From Spirosoma endbachense (GTDB lineage: Bacteria; Bacteroidota; Bacteroidia; Cytophagales; Spirosomataceae), in assembly GCF_010233585.1 (NCBI RefSeq), contig NZ_CP045997.1, positions 4,555,332-4,619,331 on the forward strand: a DNA stretch of 64,000 bases. Direction: 5' to 3'. Made by a program: the position numbers and the translations under genes. Below, in pieces: positions 18,619 through 27,405 of this stretch (position 1 is the stretch's first letter; each line of letters opens with the position of its first letter). Below the pieces are notes generated by a model that did not search any database, was not told where the DNA came from, and saw nothing but the letters and a program-made list of their open reading frames with translations.

Positions 18619-18816
18619 GTGGTACCGGTTTCTTCAAACCGCCATGTGGAGGACGGTTCGCCGTGGCGCTTCTCAAAACCTCGTCGTTCATTGCAGATGG
18701 AATTTGAGAACCCTAAAGGTCAGGTTCTTCAACTTGACCTCACGCCAATAAATCTGCCTTCACTCAGGCCAATACTCGCTAACCGGTGTCAAATCGAGTT
18801 GCCACCCAAGCAACTT
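18619..18816 (+). repeat. Structured inverted repeat, copy A
   Basis: Copy A of a two-copy element; copy B is at 23312-23481 on the other strand. The first 81 nt (18619-18699) align without gaps to the reverse complement of 23401-23481 at about 63 of 81 positions. Similarity continues inward with one insertion, ending at shared CTAACCGG and AAGCAACTT blocks. Hairpins seen in A: CGGTTT-CTTC-AAACCG (18626-18641), an 8-bp pair (18670-18677 with 18703-18710), and a 10-bp stem with one G-U pair and a CTTC loop (18717-18740). The open frame across it is taken to be accidental. Confidence 0.75.
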
Positions 18817-18865
18817 TAGTAGGTACTCAACCACTACGATCAAATGCCAGGCTGTACTTCTCAGC

Positions 18866-21800
18866 CTAATTATTTAGTTTAACAATCCCTCCAACCCGAA
18901 TCATAATCTTTCCTGAAAGCTCTATAAAACTCGGTTGAGCGATTACACCGTTAGGAACCTCAATTATATGCCCTCTATTTATTTTTACCAGGCTACCGAC
19001 GCCTGGTACTACTGAGCAGGACCAAACAGTGGGATCGTTCCAATTACCTGATTTTAGCGTCTCATTAACACAGATATTATTGTTGATTGAGATTAAAAAT
19101 TGGCTAAAAGAGTTAATAGTTTCACCCGAGAACTCTAAAGAACTTTCGCTATTTGCAGCGTAAGTAAAATCAATTGCATTGCCCAGTTTAGTAAGCCATG
19201 TTGTTCTATCAAATGAATTCGATGGCCGTTTGTATAGGTTAAAATTAGCTAGTTTACTATTTTCCGGTAGCGACAATTTGCTTAATCTAATTTTTTGTAA
19301 AGGCGTAAATGTGGCATTTGAACCATAATTGTTGATGATAAAATAGCCTTTGTTAGGTACTGTATAAGAGATTGAATCTGGATTGCTATCTGGTGCGCTG
19401 TTCAATCTAAATGCAACTACCTGACCATTAGGAAATGTGCCGATATTTGGCCAAAAAAGATCGATTCCGGTTCCGGTAAATGTATGCTGACCGCCAACAG
19501 CTATATCTTTACTAAAGCTTTGACCAGAAGCTATTGGAGCCGTAGATGGTATTAAATAGTTCGAATCGGTCAACGTAATCAGTTTACCAGAAACTAACTC
19601 CCAAATATTACGAGGATTTAGAGGGTCAGCTTGATTAAATTGAATATATTTAATCAAGCCATTTTCGGCAGTACCTTCTCTTAGTATCAGATGTTTTTTC
19701 TCTCGAATTTCAGTTTGAGACAAGGCATAATTATAAAATTTCACCTCATCAATCTCGCCCTGGTAATTTCCGCCTTGATTATGAATATCAGGATTAATAA
19801 AAAAGGGTTTTGTTGAAAGGTTAATGACTGGCATTGGTCCGGCGTTTACAATTTCGGCCACTCCATTTAAATAAATTTTGACATTCGTTGGTGAGTAAAC
19901 AAGTACGACATGATTCCATTGCGTTGAATCAGCGATTAACTTACTTTTTTGTCGATAGGTAACAATGTTATCCGTATAACATAAATTCAAGTTATCAGTA
20001 TACCCATTAAATGAAAAACCCAAACCAAAGCCAGAATTCGAATTTGGATACATATATTCCCCAAGTATCTGGCTAAAGCTTTTTTGCTTGCCCTTAGGCT
20101 TTATCCAGCAACTTATAGAAAACGAATTAGAATTAATGTTAGGAATGCCAATATTAATTTCTTTACGTTTACCCGATACACTAAGTGCTTTGCCTGGTAG
20201 TGTGTCGGTCAAGCATAGACTAGTATTGAAATTAATCATATTGTTCACCGTTCTGGTCGATGAACTATCCCGGTTATTTTTTACCGTTAATGAAACAGTA
20301 TAAAGGCCCGGACCAGGATAAGTAACTTTAGGCTCTCTGGCATTAATATCATTTACATAAGACGCTCCAGGAAAAGCCCATTTCCAGCTTGCCCCCGAAT
20401 AATTAAGAATTGAATAATCGGTAAATGTAATCGTATCTTTTTCACAGCTTACAATTCTTTTATTTGCCATTGGATTAGCCATAGGGCTACTGACAGAATA
20501 TAATGGACTTTCCCAAATACCCCTATTACCAGCCAGTCTCAATTTATTATCCCTATAAAAAATAATTCCACCTTGCCTTGCTTCAAAATTTTGAGGCAAT
20601 CCTGAATTATAATCTACCCATTCAGTTAAATTATTATCTCGATAGTAAACCCTGGCATTCGGTGTATTTTGTATCGCATAGATTCCACTGTTAGTGCCTC
20701 CCTGGGCAACTAAAAAGCTAATATTTTTATTCTTAAGTAATGTATCTGTATAGTTAACCCAGGTATTGCCTGCGTCAACCGATTTAAATACTTTATTGGA
20801 CGCAGTTCCACCTTTTTGGCAAAACCATATTATATCTTCGCTGTCAGGATTCACTACAATATCACTGTTGTAGTATTTAAATGTCACGCCACTTGGCAAA
20901 AACAGTTGCGACCATGTATTACCACCATCCGTAGTTTTCCATAGTCCTGTAGTTGTAACCAGGTAGATCTTATTAGGGTTGCTTTTTGACATATCGTATC
21001 GCCAAACATTTGCACCAAAATCTTTAAGCTCATAATAAGTAAGTCCATTGTCCTCTGATTTCCACAAGCTATTGTTGTAACCAACATAAAAAATATTGCT
21101 ATAATTTGGATGTACTATCAACTTGCTACTGAATTGCCCATAATTGGCAACAGAAGGCCATTTTTGATTCTGGATGTCGGCATTTTCGATCTTTCCAGCA
21201 AGCGATTGAGGAATAATTTTAGTGCCTATATCCTTAAAACCCACTTTACCCTTTTTACCTGGTGTTGGGAATACATGACCTGTAGCATTTTCTCCCCCGC
21301 CAACCGAAAGCGTATTTCCAGATCCATATGGTTCATACAAGGCTCCATTTCCATTATGATACCTTCCCCCTACAACTATATCCTCGGCCCAGCCTTGATC
21401 AAAACCCCAATAATCTGACCCAGAAAGTCCTTTATGCCGAATCGACAAATTTGCAGTTTCTGAAAAAAAATCACTTGAGTAAACCACCCCACCATCAGTG
21501 GTGATGTAGGAGTCCGTTCCATTTGCTACCATACTTTGCATATCTGGGTGCAAAGGAAATGATCCAATATATCCGCCAATCGGTTTGAAATTGACACCTC
21601 CATCTGTTGATTTCCAAGCCGAGGTCGTTCCAACGATTAGATGATCGGCGTTAGTTGGGTTCATCATTATGGCCAGGTCATAAAATCCCTGCCCGTTCGA
21701 CATACCGTTCGTTGTATCACGGCCGCTTAAACCCGTTCCGGTAAAAGTAGTAACCACAGACCACGTTTGCCCAAAGTCAGTACTTTTTACCAGTTTTGGG

Positions 21801-22921
21801 AAATCATTTTGCAAGGTGATGCAATAAATAATATCAGGAAAAATTGTAGTGGAATTAGTAGTCGCTAATCTGGCTCCTCTTGAAAAGGTATTGGCTGGTG
21901 ATGGCTTTTCCGAAAAGCTTATACCTCCATCCGTTGAGTAAAAAAATTTTATTGTATCTGCTGATGAAGCACCCACCGCCGTTAAAATATCCGGTGATTT
22001 TTGGTTGTAAACTATATCGTAAAGTTTAGTTCCCGTCGGAATATTGTTTGGAACTGGTGACGTCAGAAAAAGCGGAATTTTCCAACTTGTACCCCCGTTG
22101 CTGCTCAGGTAAATATTATTTTGAGCAGCCACAATAACATTACCATTAGGCTGAACTAAAATTTTATTTACACTGGTTTGAGTAAATGAGGCTAAAGTTG
22201 TCCAATTTGCTCCTCCATCGGTTGTTTTCAGTAAGCCAACATTATCAGAATATGCATAAACCAAATTTGCATTTCCCGGCGAGACAGCTATTGCACCAAT
22301 GGAACCGGATAATAAGTTATCATTAATTGAGTACCAATTAAGCCCTTTATCGATTGATTTAAAGAGTATACCCGTCGAAGAGCCTGCATATAATATAGTG
22401 GAGTCGCTGGGCGCTATCGCAATTCTGGTAATGTTAACCTGGTAATTTTTGAGCCCCCTATTATTGTCGCTAAAGGTTTGTACTGGCCCTAAAAGCGACC
22501 ATGAACCTGAGTTTGTTGGCAAGCTTGTACCTTTCCTTGCCTGGGCTTTATTTTTCTCAAACTCACTTTGCAGTGTTTTGTAAAGCTTTATATCGATTTT
22601 CACTGAACCGTCACTTTGAATAAATGCTCTATTTTGGCTTACCCATCGTTCAAATGCCACTTCATATGGTTCTTCATCTATCTCATCGTCAATTTCATTT
22701 TTTTGATCATCTTTTTTAGATGATAAATCCACTTTTTTGCTTTCTTTAATTAAAGAGTCAATTACAAAAACATTGGGATTGTTCCAATCTACTTTTTTAA
22801 CCCAATCTGGCTCTTCAATATTTTTGGGAATATTAAAGATTTTATTTTTTTGAGCAATCAGCTGCGTCGAAAAAAATAGAAAAATAAATATTATAGAAAA
22901 TTTTTCAAATACTTCAGTCAT
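18866..22921 (-). CDS. Large secreted multidomain protein: BNR/sortilin-like repeats, PKD, LamG, G8-like end
   Basis: About 1351 aa from the ATG at 22921, chosen because the signal peptide (FSIIFIFLFFSTQLIAQ) follows directly; an upstream in-frame start at 22957 adds 12 residues. Residues 130-830 are beta-propeller blades with Asp-box phrases such as KTTDGGANWTTL, STDGGISFS, KSTDGGVNFK and KTTDGGNTWSQL. A PKD-like domain follows (about 850-910, WKWAFPGASYVND and YPGPGLYTVSLTVKN), then a LamG/concanavalin domain (about 925-1110, SISCWIKPKG, QWNHVVLVYSPTNVKIYLNG, GEIDEVKFYN). A last module resembles G8-like segments (KSGNWNDPTVWSCSVVPG). No type IX sorting domain is evident. The gene is clearly more AT-rich than its neighbours. 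Probable role: surface or extracellular binding; enzymatic activity unproven. Confidence 0.85.
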   Translation of the reverse strand: MTEVFEKFSIIFIFLFFSTQLIAQKNKIFNIPKNIEEPDWVKKVDWNNPNVFVIDSLIKESKKVDLSSKKDDQKNEIDDEIDEEPYEVAFERWVSQNRAFIQSDGSVKIDIKLYKTLQSEFEKNKAQARKGTSLPTNSGSWSLLGPVQTFSDNNRGLKNYQVNITRIAIAPSDSTILYAGSSTGILFKSIDKGLNWYSINDNLLSGSIGAIAVSPGNANLVYAYSDNVGLLKTTDGGANWTTLASFTQTSVNKILVQPNGNVIVAAQNNIYLSSNGGTSWKIPLFLTSPVPNNIPTGTKLYDIVYNQKSPDILTAVGASSADTIKFFYSTDGGISFSEKPSPANTFSRGARLATTNSTTIFPDIIYCITLQNDFPKLVKSTDFGQTWSVVTTFTGTGLSGRDTTNGMSNGQGFYDLAIMMNPTNADHLIVGTTSAWKSTDGGVNFKPIGGYIGSFPLHPDMQSMVANGTDSYITTDGGVVYSSDFFSETANLSIRHKGLSGSDYWGFDQGWAEDIVVGGRYHNGNGALYEPYGSGNTLSVGGGENATGHVFPTPGKKGKVGFKDIGTKIIPQSLAGKIENADIQNQKWPSVANYGQFSSKLIVHPNYSNIFYVGYNNSLWKSEDNGLTYYELKDFGANVWRYDMSKSNPNKIYLVTTTGLWKTTDGGNTWSQLFLPSGVTFKYYNSDIVVNPDSEDIIWFCQKGGTASNKVFKSVDAGNTWVNYTDTLLKNKNISFLVAQGGTNSGIYAIQNTPNARVYYRDNNLTEWVDYNSGLPQNFEARQGGIIFYRDNKLRLAGNRGIWESPLYSVSSPMANPMANKRIVSCEKDTITFTDYSILNYSGASWKWAFPGASYVNDINAREPKVTYPGPGLYTVSLTVKNNRDSSSTRTVNNMINFNTSLCLTDTLPGKALSVSGKRKEINIGIPNINSNSFSISCWIKPKGKQKSFSQILGEYMYPNSNSGFGLGFSFNGYTDNLNLCYTDNIVTYRQKSKLIADSTQWNHVVLVYSPTNVKIYLNGVAEIVNAGPMPVINLSTKPFFINPDIHNQGGNYQGEIDEVKFYNYALSQTEIREKKHLILREGTAENGLIKYIQFNQADPLNPRNIWELVSGKLITLTDSNYLIPSTAPIASGQSFSKDIAVGGQHTFTGTGIDLFWPNIGTFPNGQVVAFRLNSAPDSNPDSISYTVPNKGYFIINNYGSNATFTPLQKIRLSKLSLPENSKLANFNLYKRPSNSFDRTTWLTKLGNAIDFTYAANSESSLEFSGETINSFSQFLISINNNICVNETLKSGNWNDPTVWSCSVVPGVGSLVKINRGHIIEVPNGVIAQPSFIELSGKIMIRVGGIVKLNN

Positions 22922-23776
22922 ATTGTGTCGAATTTTTAAGTGAAAAACCAGGTTCACTGAACCACTTTTAACTCATATTTGGAGCGTCATGACAAGTAAG
23001 GTAAGGGATGATTTTTACCATTCACCTGGTCCTTACTTACCCATCGCTTACACTCAGTTTTTCTGTTTACTCCTGTTAGATGTTCAGATCGTTTTTACAA
23101 TACCGTCATCGGATTCTACTATCGGATTAATAGGGAAAGGGCATTGACCGCGATTAGACGAAAGGTAGATAGTGAAGTAACTGAGCGCGTTTGTTTGAAT
23201 GAAGGAGTCTGCTCAATATTGAACCTGGCTAATAAATGGAGCCATCCAGATCGATAGGCATATTTCGGCAGGCGATTGCTTTTTTCAGTCGTATGATTTT
23301 ACTGATATGTGAAGTTGCTTAGGCGATTACTCGCTATGCCCCGGTTAGTGTAGAGAGTGTGATCGGATTTATCAGCGAGAGGTCAGGGGTTAAGAAACCG
23401 CATCTGCCATGAACGACGAATTTGGGAGAATCGCCACAGCGAACCCTGCTCGCTGTGGCGGCTTTAAGAAACCGACACTACATCACTACTACGACAAAGC
23501 AGAAATGGCTTCACGCGAAGTAATTTCCCAGAGTCGTGACCTGGTAATTTTCGAAATCCTCTGTTCGACTAACCGGCTAAACTGACAAAAGTATGGTAAC
23601 AAGTACGAGTAATGTGCGTCAGTATAACTACCCTTCATTTTACCGGAGAAACAGCCGCTGGAACTGTACTATCGGGCGACTGCTGACATTAAATAACCTG
23701 ATTGCTTACACTGAATTCCTGACTGATTTGTCGATATAAGATTCGAAGTACCTCAGGCTGAACTTAGGAATTGATC
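22922..23776. other. Intergenic stretch containing repeat copy B
   Basis: About 850 nt with no supportable gene. It holds the promoter region of the large secreted-protein gene, repeat copy B (23312-23481), and an imperfect palindromic zone near 22995-23050 (GTAAGG/CCTTAC words). No transposase fragment was recognised. Confidence 0.55.
23312..23481 (-). repeat. Structured inverted repeat, copy B
   Basis: Partner of copy A (18619-18816), in opposite orientation. Its most striking part is a perfect 10-bp hairpin (23432-23441 with 23451-23460, 9-nt loop). In copy A the same positions form a 7-bp stem with a compensating A-T to G-C change and one G-T pair. The CGGTTT-CTTA-AAGCCG stem also keeps pairing through a wobble change. 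The two copies bracket the AT-rich secreted-protein gene. Confidence 0.75.
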
Positions 23777-24091
23777 TTACATCGTATTCAATACGTTCTC
23801 CAGTTCTGCTTCTTCCTGCTGGTGACGGACTTTCATTTGTTTGCGCTCCTGGATCTGGCGTTCTACTACCTGGGCGAACCGGACCGCTTGCCTGGTTTTG
23901 AGTTCCAGAATAGTCATTCTTGCATCCATATGATCAAGTAATTGGATATGCGCAAATTGGCGATTAGCTGCCTCCTGAGTTAACCGACGTACTTCTTTCT
24001 GATGAAGTAACAAATCATTCCATTCGCGCAGATGACGTTTAACCAGTTTAATACGTGGCTCTAAACGAGCCAACCTTTGGCTTGTTTTCAT
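23777..24091 (-). CDS. Small coiled-coil protein of unknown function
   Basis: 104 aa, highly charged, rich in Arg, Gln, Glu and Leu (RLEPRIKLVKRHLREWNDLL, VVERQIQERKQMKVRHQQEE). It is predicted to be almost all helix with heptad-like spacing. There is no signal peptide or membrane segment. It lies divergent from the response regulator gene (start 24354), with about 260 nt between them that may carry both promoters. Family and role unknown. Confidence 0.6.
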   Translation of the reverse strand: MKTSQRLARLEPRIKLVKRHLREWNDLLLHQKEVRRLTQEAANRQFAHIQLLDHMDARMTILELKTRQAVRFAQVVERQIQERKQMKVRHQQEEAELENVLNTM

Positions 24092-24353
24092 CGGATACGG
24101 TCTTTATAGGTCTATTTAGCAGATTCGTTTTAAGTCCTACTAAATTTAAATTAAATCAATCAGCCTGGCAATGCAACAATACTAATTAAACATGATACAC
24201 TAGCATGATTTACTTCGGATACGCATCACAAGAAGTTGTATACGGGTGATAAATACCTTCAAATCCCTTAATCGGATTTTAACATTGGGTAGCCATAAAA
24301 GCGCCAATTTCGCATCACTGTTTAGAACAAGATTAAATAAAACAACTTTCCCA

Positions 24354-24995
24354 ATGATCACAGTTCTGATTGCTGATAATCAGACGCTCACCCGTGAGGG
24401 AATTCTTACTGTGTTATCAACTACCAAAAACATCCAGGTTATTGGCCAGGCTACCTCATTGCCTGAGCTAAAACAAATGACCATCCGCCTACTGCCGGAT
24501 GTTATTCTCATCGATATTCATTACGATGAGCTTTTTACGCTAGATAGTCTAAAGCTTATTCAGGAGCAACACAAGTTTCCAAACATCCTGATCGTATCCA
24601 ATAAACAGCATCGAAATGAGATTCTTGATGTTATAAATCATGGAATTAAAAATTACATATCAAAAGAATGTAACCCCGACGAAATCATTGACGCCATTTA
24701 CGCTACTGCCAATGGCGAGAAGTTTTTTTGTAAACGAACGGTAGAGATCCTGGGGGATAAACATCTATCGCTGGATCACTATAGAGAGTCGCCTTCGTTA
24801 TCAAGCCGTGAAACCGAAATAGTCAACTTAATAGCCGAAGGAAAAACGAATAAAGAAATTGCGGAAAAGCTCTTCTTAAGTATTCATACAATAAAAACAC
24901 ATCGTAAAAACATTATTAAAAAGTTGGGATTCACATTCAAAAATGCCTCGGAGCTTGTTCTTATTCTTGGCTCGCTCAACGATTTTCTTATTTAG
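24354..24995 (+). CDS. LuxR/NarL-type response regulator
   Basis: About 213 aa from the ATG at 24354. The frame opens 108 nt earlier at a GTG, but the receiver domain begins directly with MITVLIADNQ, so the later start is preferred. The receiver (1-120) has Asp8, phosphoacceptor Asp54 (VILIDIHYDE), Ser82 and Lys104 (YISKE). The GerE helix-turn-helix (about 148-205) reads LSSRETEIVNLIAEGKTNKEIAEKLFLS then IHTIKTHRKNIIKKLG. No cognate kinase is adjacent. It lies 95 nt upstream of the DUF4856/imelysin/HTTM/TonB receptor genes on the same strand and may control them. Confidence 0.88.
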   Translation: MITVLIADNQTLTREGILTVLSTTKNIQVIGQATSLPELKQMTIRLLPDVILIDIHYDELFTLDSLKLIQEQHKFPNILIVSNKQHRNEILDVINHGIKNYISKECNPDEIIDAIYATANGEKFFCKRTVEILGDKHLSLDHYRESPSLSSRETEIVNLIAEGKTNKEIAEKLFLSIHTIKTHRKNIIKKLGFTFKNASELVLILGSLNDFLI

Positions 24996-25024
24996 ACCAA
25001 TTACAAATATACCGCCCTGGGGGT

Positions 25025-25056
25025 ATTGTCCCCCCTTGCTCATGCCCCTAATTTTG
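25025..25056 (+). promoter_or_regulatory. Promoter of the DUF4856 operon
   Basis: ATTG (25025-25028), a 20-nt spacer and TAATTTTG (25049-25056) match the Bacteroidota TTTG-N19/20-TAnnTTTG pattern well. Transcription would start near 25063, which makes the ATG at 25061 untranslatable and supports the start at 25091. A GGGGG/CCCCC hairpin (25019-25034) overlaps the -33 box and may be an operator or just the end of the preceding transcript. Confidence 0.6.
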
Positions 25057-25090
25057 TGCCATGATAAAACTCATGTGTATCAGATTAGTA

Positions 25091-26182
25091 ATGAAAAAGC
25101 TTTTTTTAACCCTCACTGCATTATCTGCTTTCCTGGTATTCTCGGCGAGCTGCAAGAAATCAGCCGATGACGTTGTTGCGCCAACGTACACTGTTCCAAC
25201 GACTTATAATTTTACAAATGTAGATTTTTCGGAGTCGACTACCCGCCTGGGTATGGTCACCGAAATGTCTAACTTCATGAAAAATGCTACCACGGGTGTG
25301 CTGGACGGTCAGAAGCTGAAGGATATGTTTACCAACAGCAACTCCCCTTTCACAACGGCGGCCTACAATTCATCTGGTTTGCAGTTAAAGGATCAGTGCT
25401 TCTCCCTGTTACAAACCGATGTGAACCGATACATCGACAGTTTAACAAAGGCTAGTCAATCAAAGCTACCGGCAAGTCGGGGCGTTGCTGGCGTAGGGGC
25501 CAGTTCGGCAAATGCAGCGTCAAAATTTGCCTTGACTGCAACGGGTGTCAACTACGCCCAGGTATTTAATAAAAGCATTATGGGCGGTTTGATCTGCTAC
25601 CAGATCGTTAATAATTACCTGGATGCCGGAATCAGCAATTCGGTCGACAATTCATCGGTCATCACGGGCAAGGGAACGGCCATGGAACACAATTGGGACC
25701 TGGCTTTTGGTTATTGGGGCGTACCGATTGATTTTCCGACCAATAAAACAGGCGCCAAATTATGGGGTAGCTATACAACCCAGGTCGATTCCGGCTTTCA
25801 TGCGAATAAGATCTTTATGGATGCCTTTTTAAAAGGAAGAGCTGCCATCAGTAATAAGGACGACAAAACCAAGCTGGAACTGGCCACGATCATCATGCAG
25901 GCTTTTGAGCGGGTAACGGGTGCCGCTGCTCTTCAGGAAGTGAAAGAAGTCAAAGAATCGCTCAGCGATAATATGCAGAGAAACAGCCGACTTTCAGAAT
26001 GTTACGGATTTGTCTACTCACTAAAATACAATCCGAAGCGAAAAATTACCGATGCGCAAATCGACGCAATTCTGGCTCTGTTCCCAAAAAATTTCTATGA
26101 TCTAACGCTGACCGATGTGAATAATATCAGAGACGCTATTGCCAAACAGTATGATTTTGATAGTGTAAAAGATATCCTGTAA
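25091..26182 (+). CDS. DUF4856 lipoprotein
   Basis: 363 aa from the ATG at 25091 (MKKLFLTLTALSAFLVFSASC). The lipobox SASC puts the lipidated Cys near residue 20. The body matches DUF4856: YNFTNVDFSESTTRLGMVTEM near the N-terminus, a Met/Ser/Gly-rich middle with KGTAMEHNWDLAFGYWGVP (about 210-230), and helices to the end. DUF4856 proteins in Bacteroidota commonly sit with imelysin-like proteins and TonB receptors, as here, suggesting periplasmic or surface handling of iron or another metal. Biochemical function is unproven. First gene of the operon. Confidence 0.87.
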   Translation: MKKLFLTLTALSAFLVFSASCKKSADDVVAPTYTVPTTYNFTNVDFSESTTRLGMVTEMSNFMKNATTGVLDGQKLKDMFTNSNSPFTTAAYNSSGLQLKDQCFSLLQTDVNRYIDSLTKASQSKLPASRGVAGVGASSANAASKFALTATGVNYAQVFNKSIMGGLICYQIVNNYLDAGISNSVDNSSVITGKGTAMEHNWDLAFGYWGVPIDFPTNKTGAKLWGSYTTQVDSGFHANKIFMDAFLKGRAAISNKDDKTKLELATIIMQAFERVTGAAALQEVKEVKESLSDNMQRNSRLSECYGFVYSLKYNPKRKITDAQIDAILALFPKNFYDLTLTDVNNIRDAIAKQYDFDSVKDIL

Positions 26183-26230
26183 TCAACCTATTCAGCAAAC
26201 GCAACGCTCAGGAAACAAGCTAATTACGTA

Positions 26231-26262
26231 ACCATCCGCACAACAATGGTGTGGATGGTTTT
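26231..26262 (+). terminator. Hairpin with short U-tract inside the operon (attenuator?)
   Basis: Eleven-bp arms with one G-U pair (26231-26241 and 26249-26259), a 7-nt loop and four T directly after. It lies between the DUF4856 stop (26182) and the imelysin start (26283). As an intra-operon partial terminator it could make the DUF4856 lipoprotein more abundant than the downstream proteins. Confidence 0.6.
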
Positions 26263-26282
26263 ACTATAAAAACAATCACCAA

Positions 26283-27401
26283 ATGCGTACATTCATTCTT
26301 GCCACTTTAGTAATTGCGGGAACGTTTGTCGGGATTCAATCCTGTACAAAATCTACTGATGACCAACCTTCGGCGAATTCGTCATTCGACCGGAAGGCTA
26401 TGTTAACCAACCTAAGTTCCAACATTATTATCCCGGCCTATACGGCTTTTCAGACCACAACCGTGACGCTGGATGGTGCCGTTACGGCATTTAATGCCGG
26501 TCCTGATCTGGCTAAACTGACCGCTTTACAGGCGGCCTTTCAGGCAGCTTATAAGCAATGGCAGGCAACTTCGGCTTTTGGCTTTGGACCGGCAGATCAG
26601 GCGAATCTGAGAGTTAATATAAACACCTATCCTGCTGATATTACGCAGATCAATAGCAATATCAGCGCGGGTACTTATGACTCGAATCTACTCTCAAATC
26701 TGGCGGCAAAGGGGCTTCCGGCGCTCGATTATCTCCTGTTTGGTATTGGAGCCGATAATAATGCTATTCTTCAACAGTATACTTCGGACAGTAAAGCCGG
26801 GAATCGTAAAACGTATCTGGCGACCTTATCGGCCGAAATGAAAAACCAGGCGACTACGGTCCTGAATGCCTGGAATTCGGGTTATACCACTACGTTTCTC
26901 AATGCTACCGGCACCGATGTAGGCAGTTCTACCGGGCAGCTCATCAATCAACTGGTCTACGACTACGAAATCCTCAAAAATTATGAGATAGGTATTCCGG
27001 CAGGCGTACAATCGATGGGAACACCGTTCCCGCAAAAAGTACAGGCGTACTATGCTAAACTATCGGTTCAACTGGCACTGCTTCATATTCAGACCTTACA
27101 ATCTATTTATCTGGGGAAAAGTGCGCAGGGCGATGGGCCTGGCCTGGATGATTATTTAACCCAGGCCAATGCGAAAGCCAGCAATGGCAGTTCACTTAAT
27201 GATGTAATCAAAAATCAGTTTGCTACGGCCATTGCCAAACTGCAGGGCTTATCCGATCCGTTGTCCGACACGATTAAAACGAACCAGGCGTCCGTCACAG
27301 CAACGTATACAGAACTGCAAAAACTGACCGTATTACTCAAGACCGATATGACCTCTTCATTAGGTATTTTAATTACCTACGGAGACAACGACGGCGATTA
27401 A
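26283..27401 (+). CDS. Imelysin-family lipoprotein (IrpA/EfeO-like)
   Basis: 372 aa with lipobox GIQSC (Cys near 21). Two four-helix-like halves are typical of the imelysin/peptidase M75 fold: LQAAFQAAYKQWQATSAFGFGP (about 85-105) and LPALDYLLFGIG (about 147-158) in the first, and YYAKLSVQLALLHIQTLQSIYLG in the second. In the family the latter position of the first half is usually GxHAIEYLLWG. Here the His and Glu are replaced by Pro and Asp (GLPALDYLLFG), so the canonical GxHxxE site is absent. Known relatives are iron-regulated and located in the periplasm or outer membrane. The stop is 4 nt before the HTTM gene. Confidence 0.88.
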   Translation: MRTFILATLVIAGTFVGIQSCTKSTDDQPSANSSFDRKAMLTNLSSNIIIPAYTAFQTTTVTLDGAVTAFNAGPDLAKLTALQAAFQAAYKQWQATSAFGFGPADQANLRVNINTYPADITQINSNISAGTYDSNLLSNLAAKGLPALDYLLFGIGADNNAILQQYTSDSKAGNRKTYLATLSAEMKNQATTVLNAWNSGYTTTFLNATGTDVGSSTGQLINQLVYDYEILKNYEIGIPAGVQSMGTPFPQKVQAYYAKLSVQLALLHIQTLQSIYLGKSAQGDGPGLDDYLTQANAKASNGSSLNDVIKNQFATAIAKLQGLSDPLSDTIKTNQASVTATYTELQKLTVLLKTDMTSSLGILITYGDNDGD

Positions 27402-27405
27402 GGGC

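Noticed and set aside
18619..18819. 66-codon open frame across repeat copy A
   Set aside because: Copy B has stops in the matching frame and the substitutions preserve base pairing rather than amino acids, so it is not treated as a gene.
16800..24100. Insertion sequence, prophage or CRISPR array in the AT-rich stretch
   Set aside because: No transposase, integrase, phage structural gene or regular spaced repeats could be found on either strand; only the two inverted structured repeats are present.
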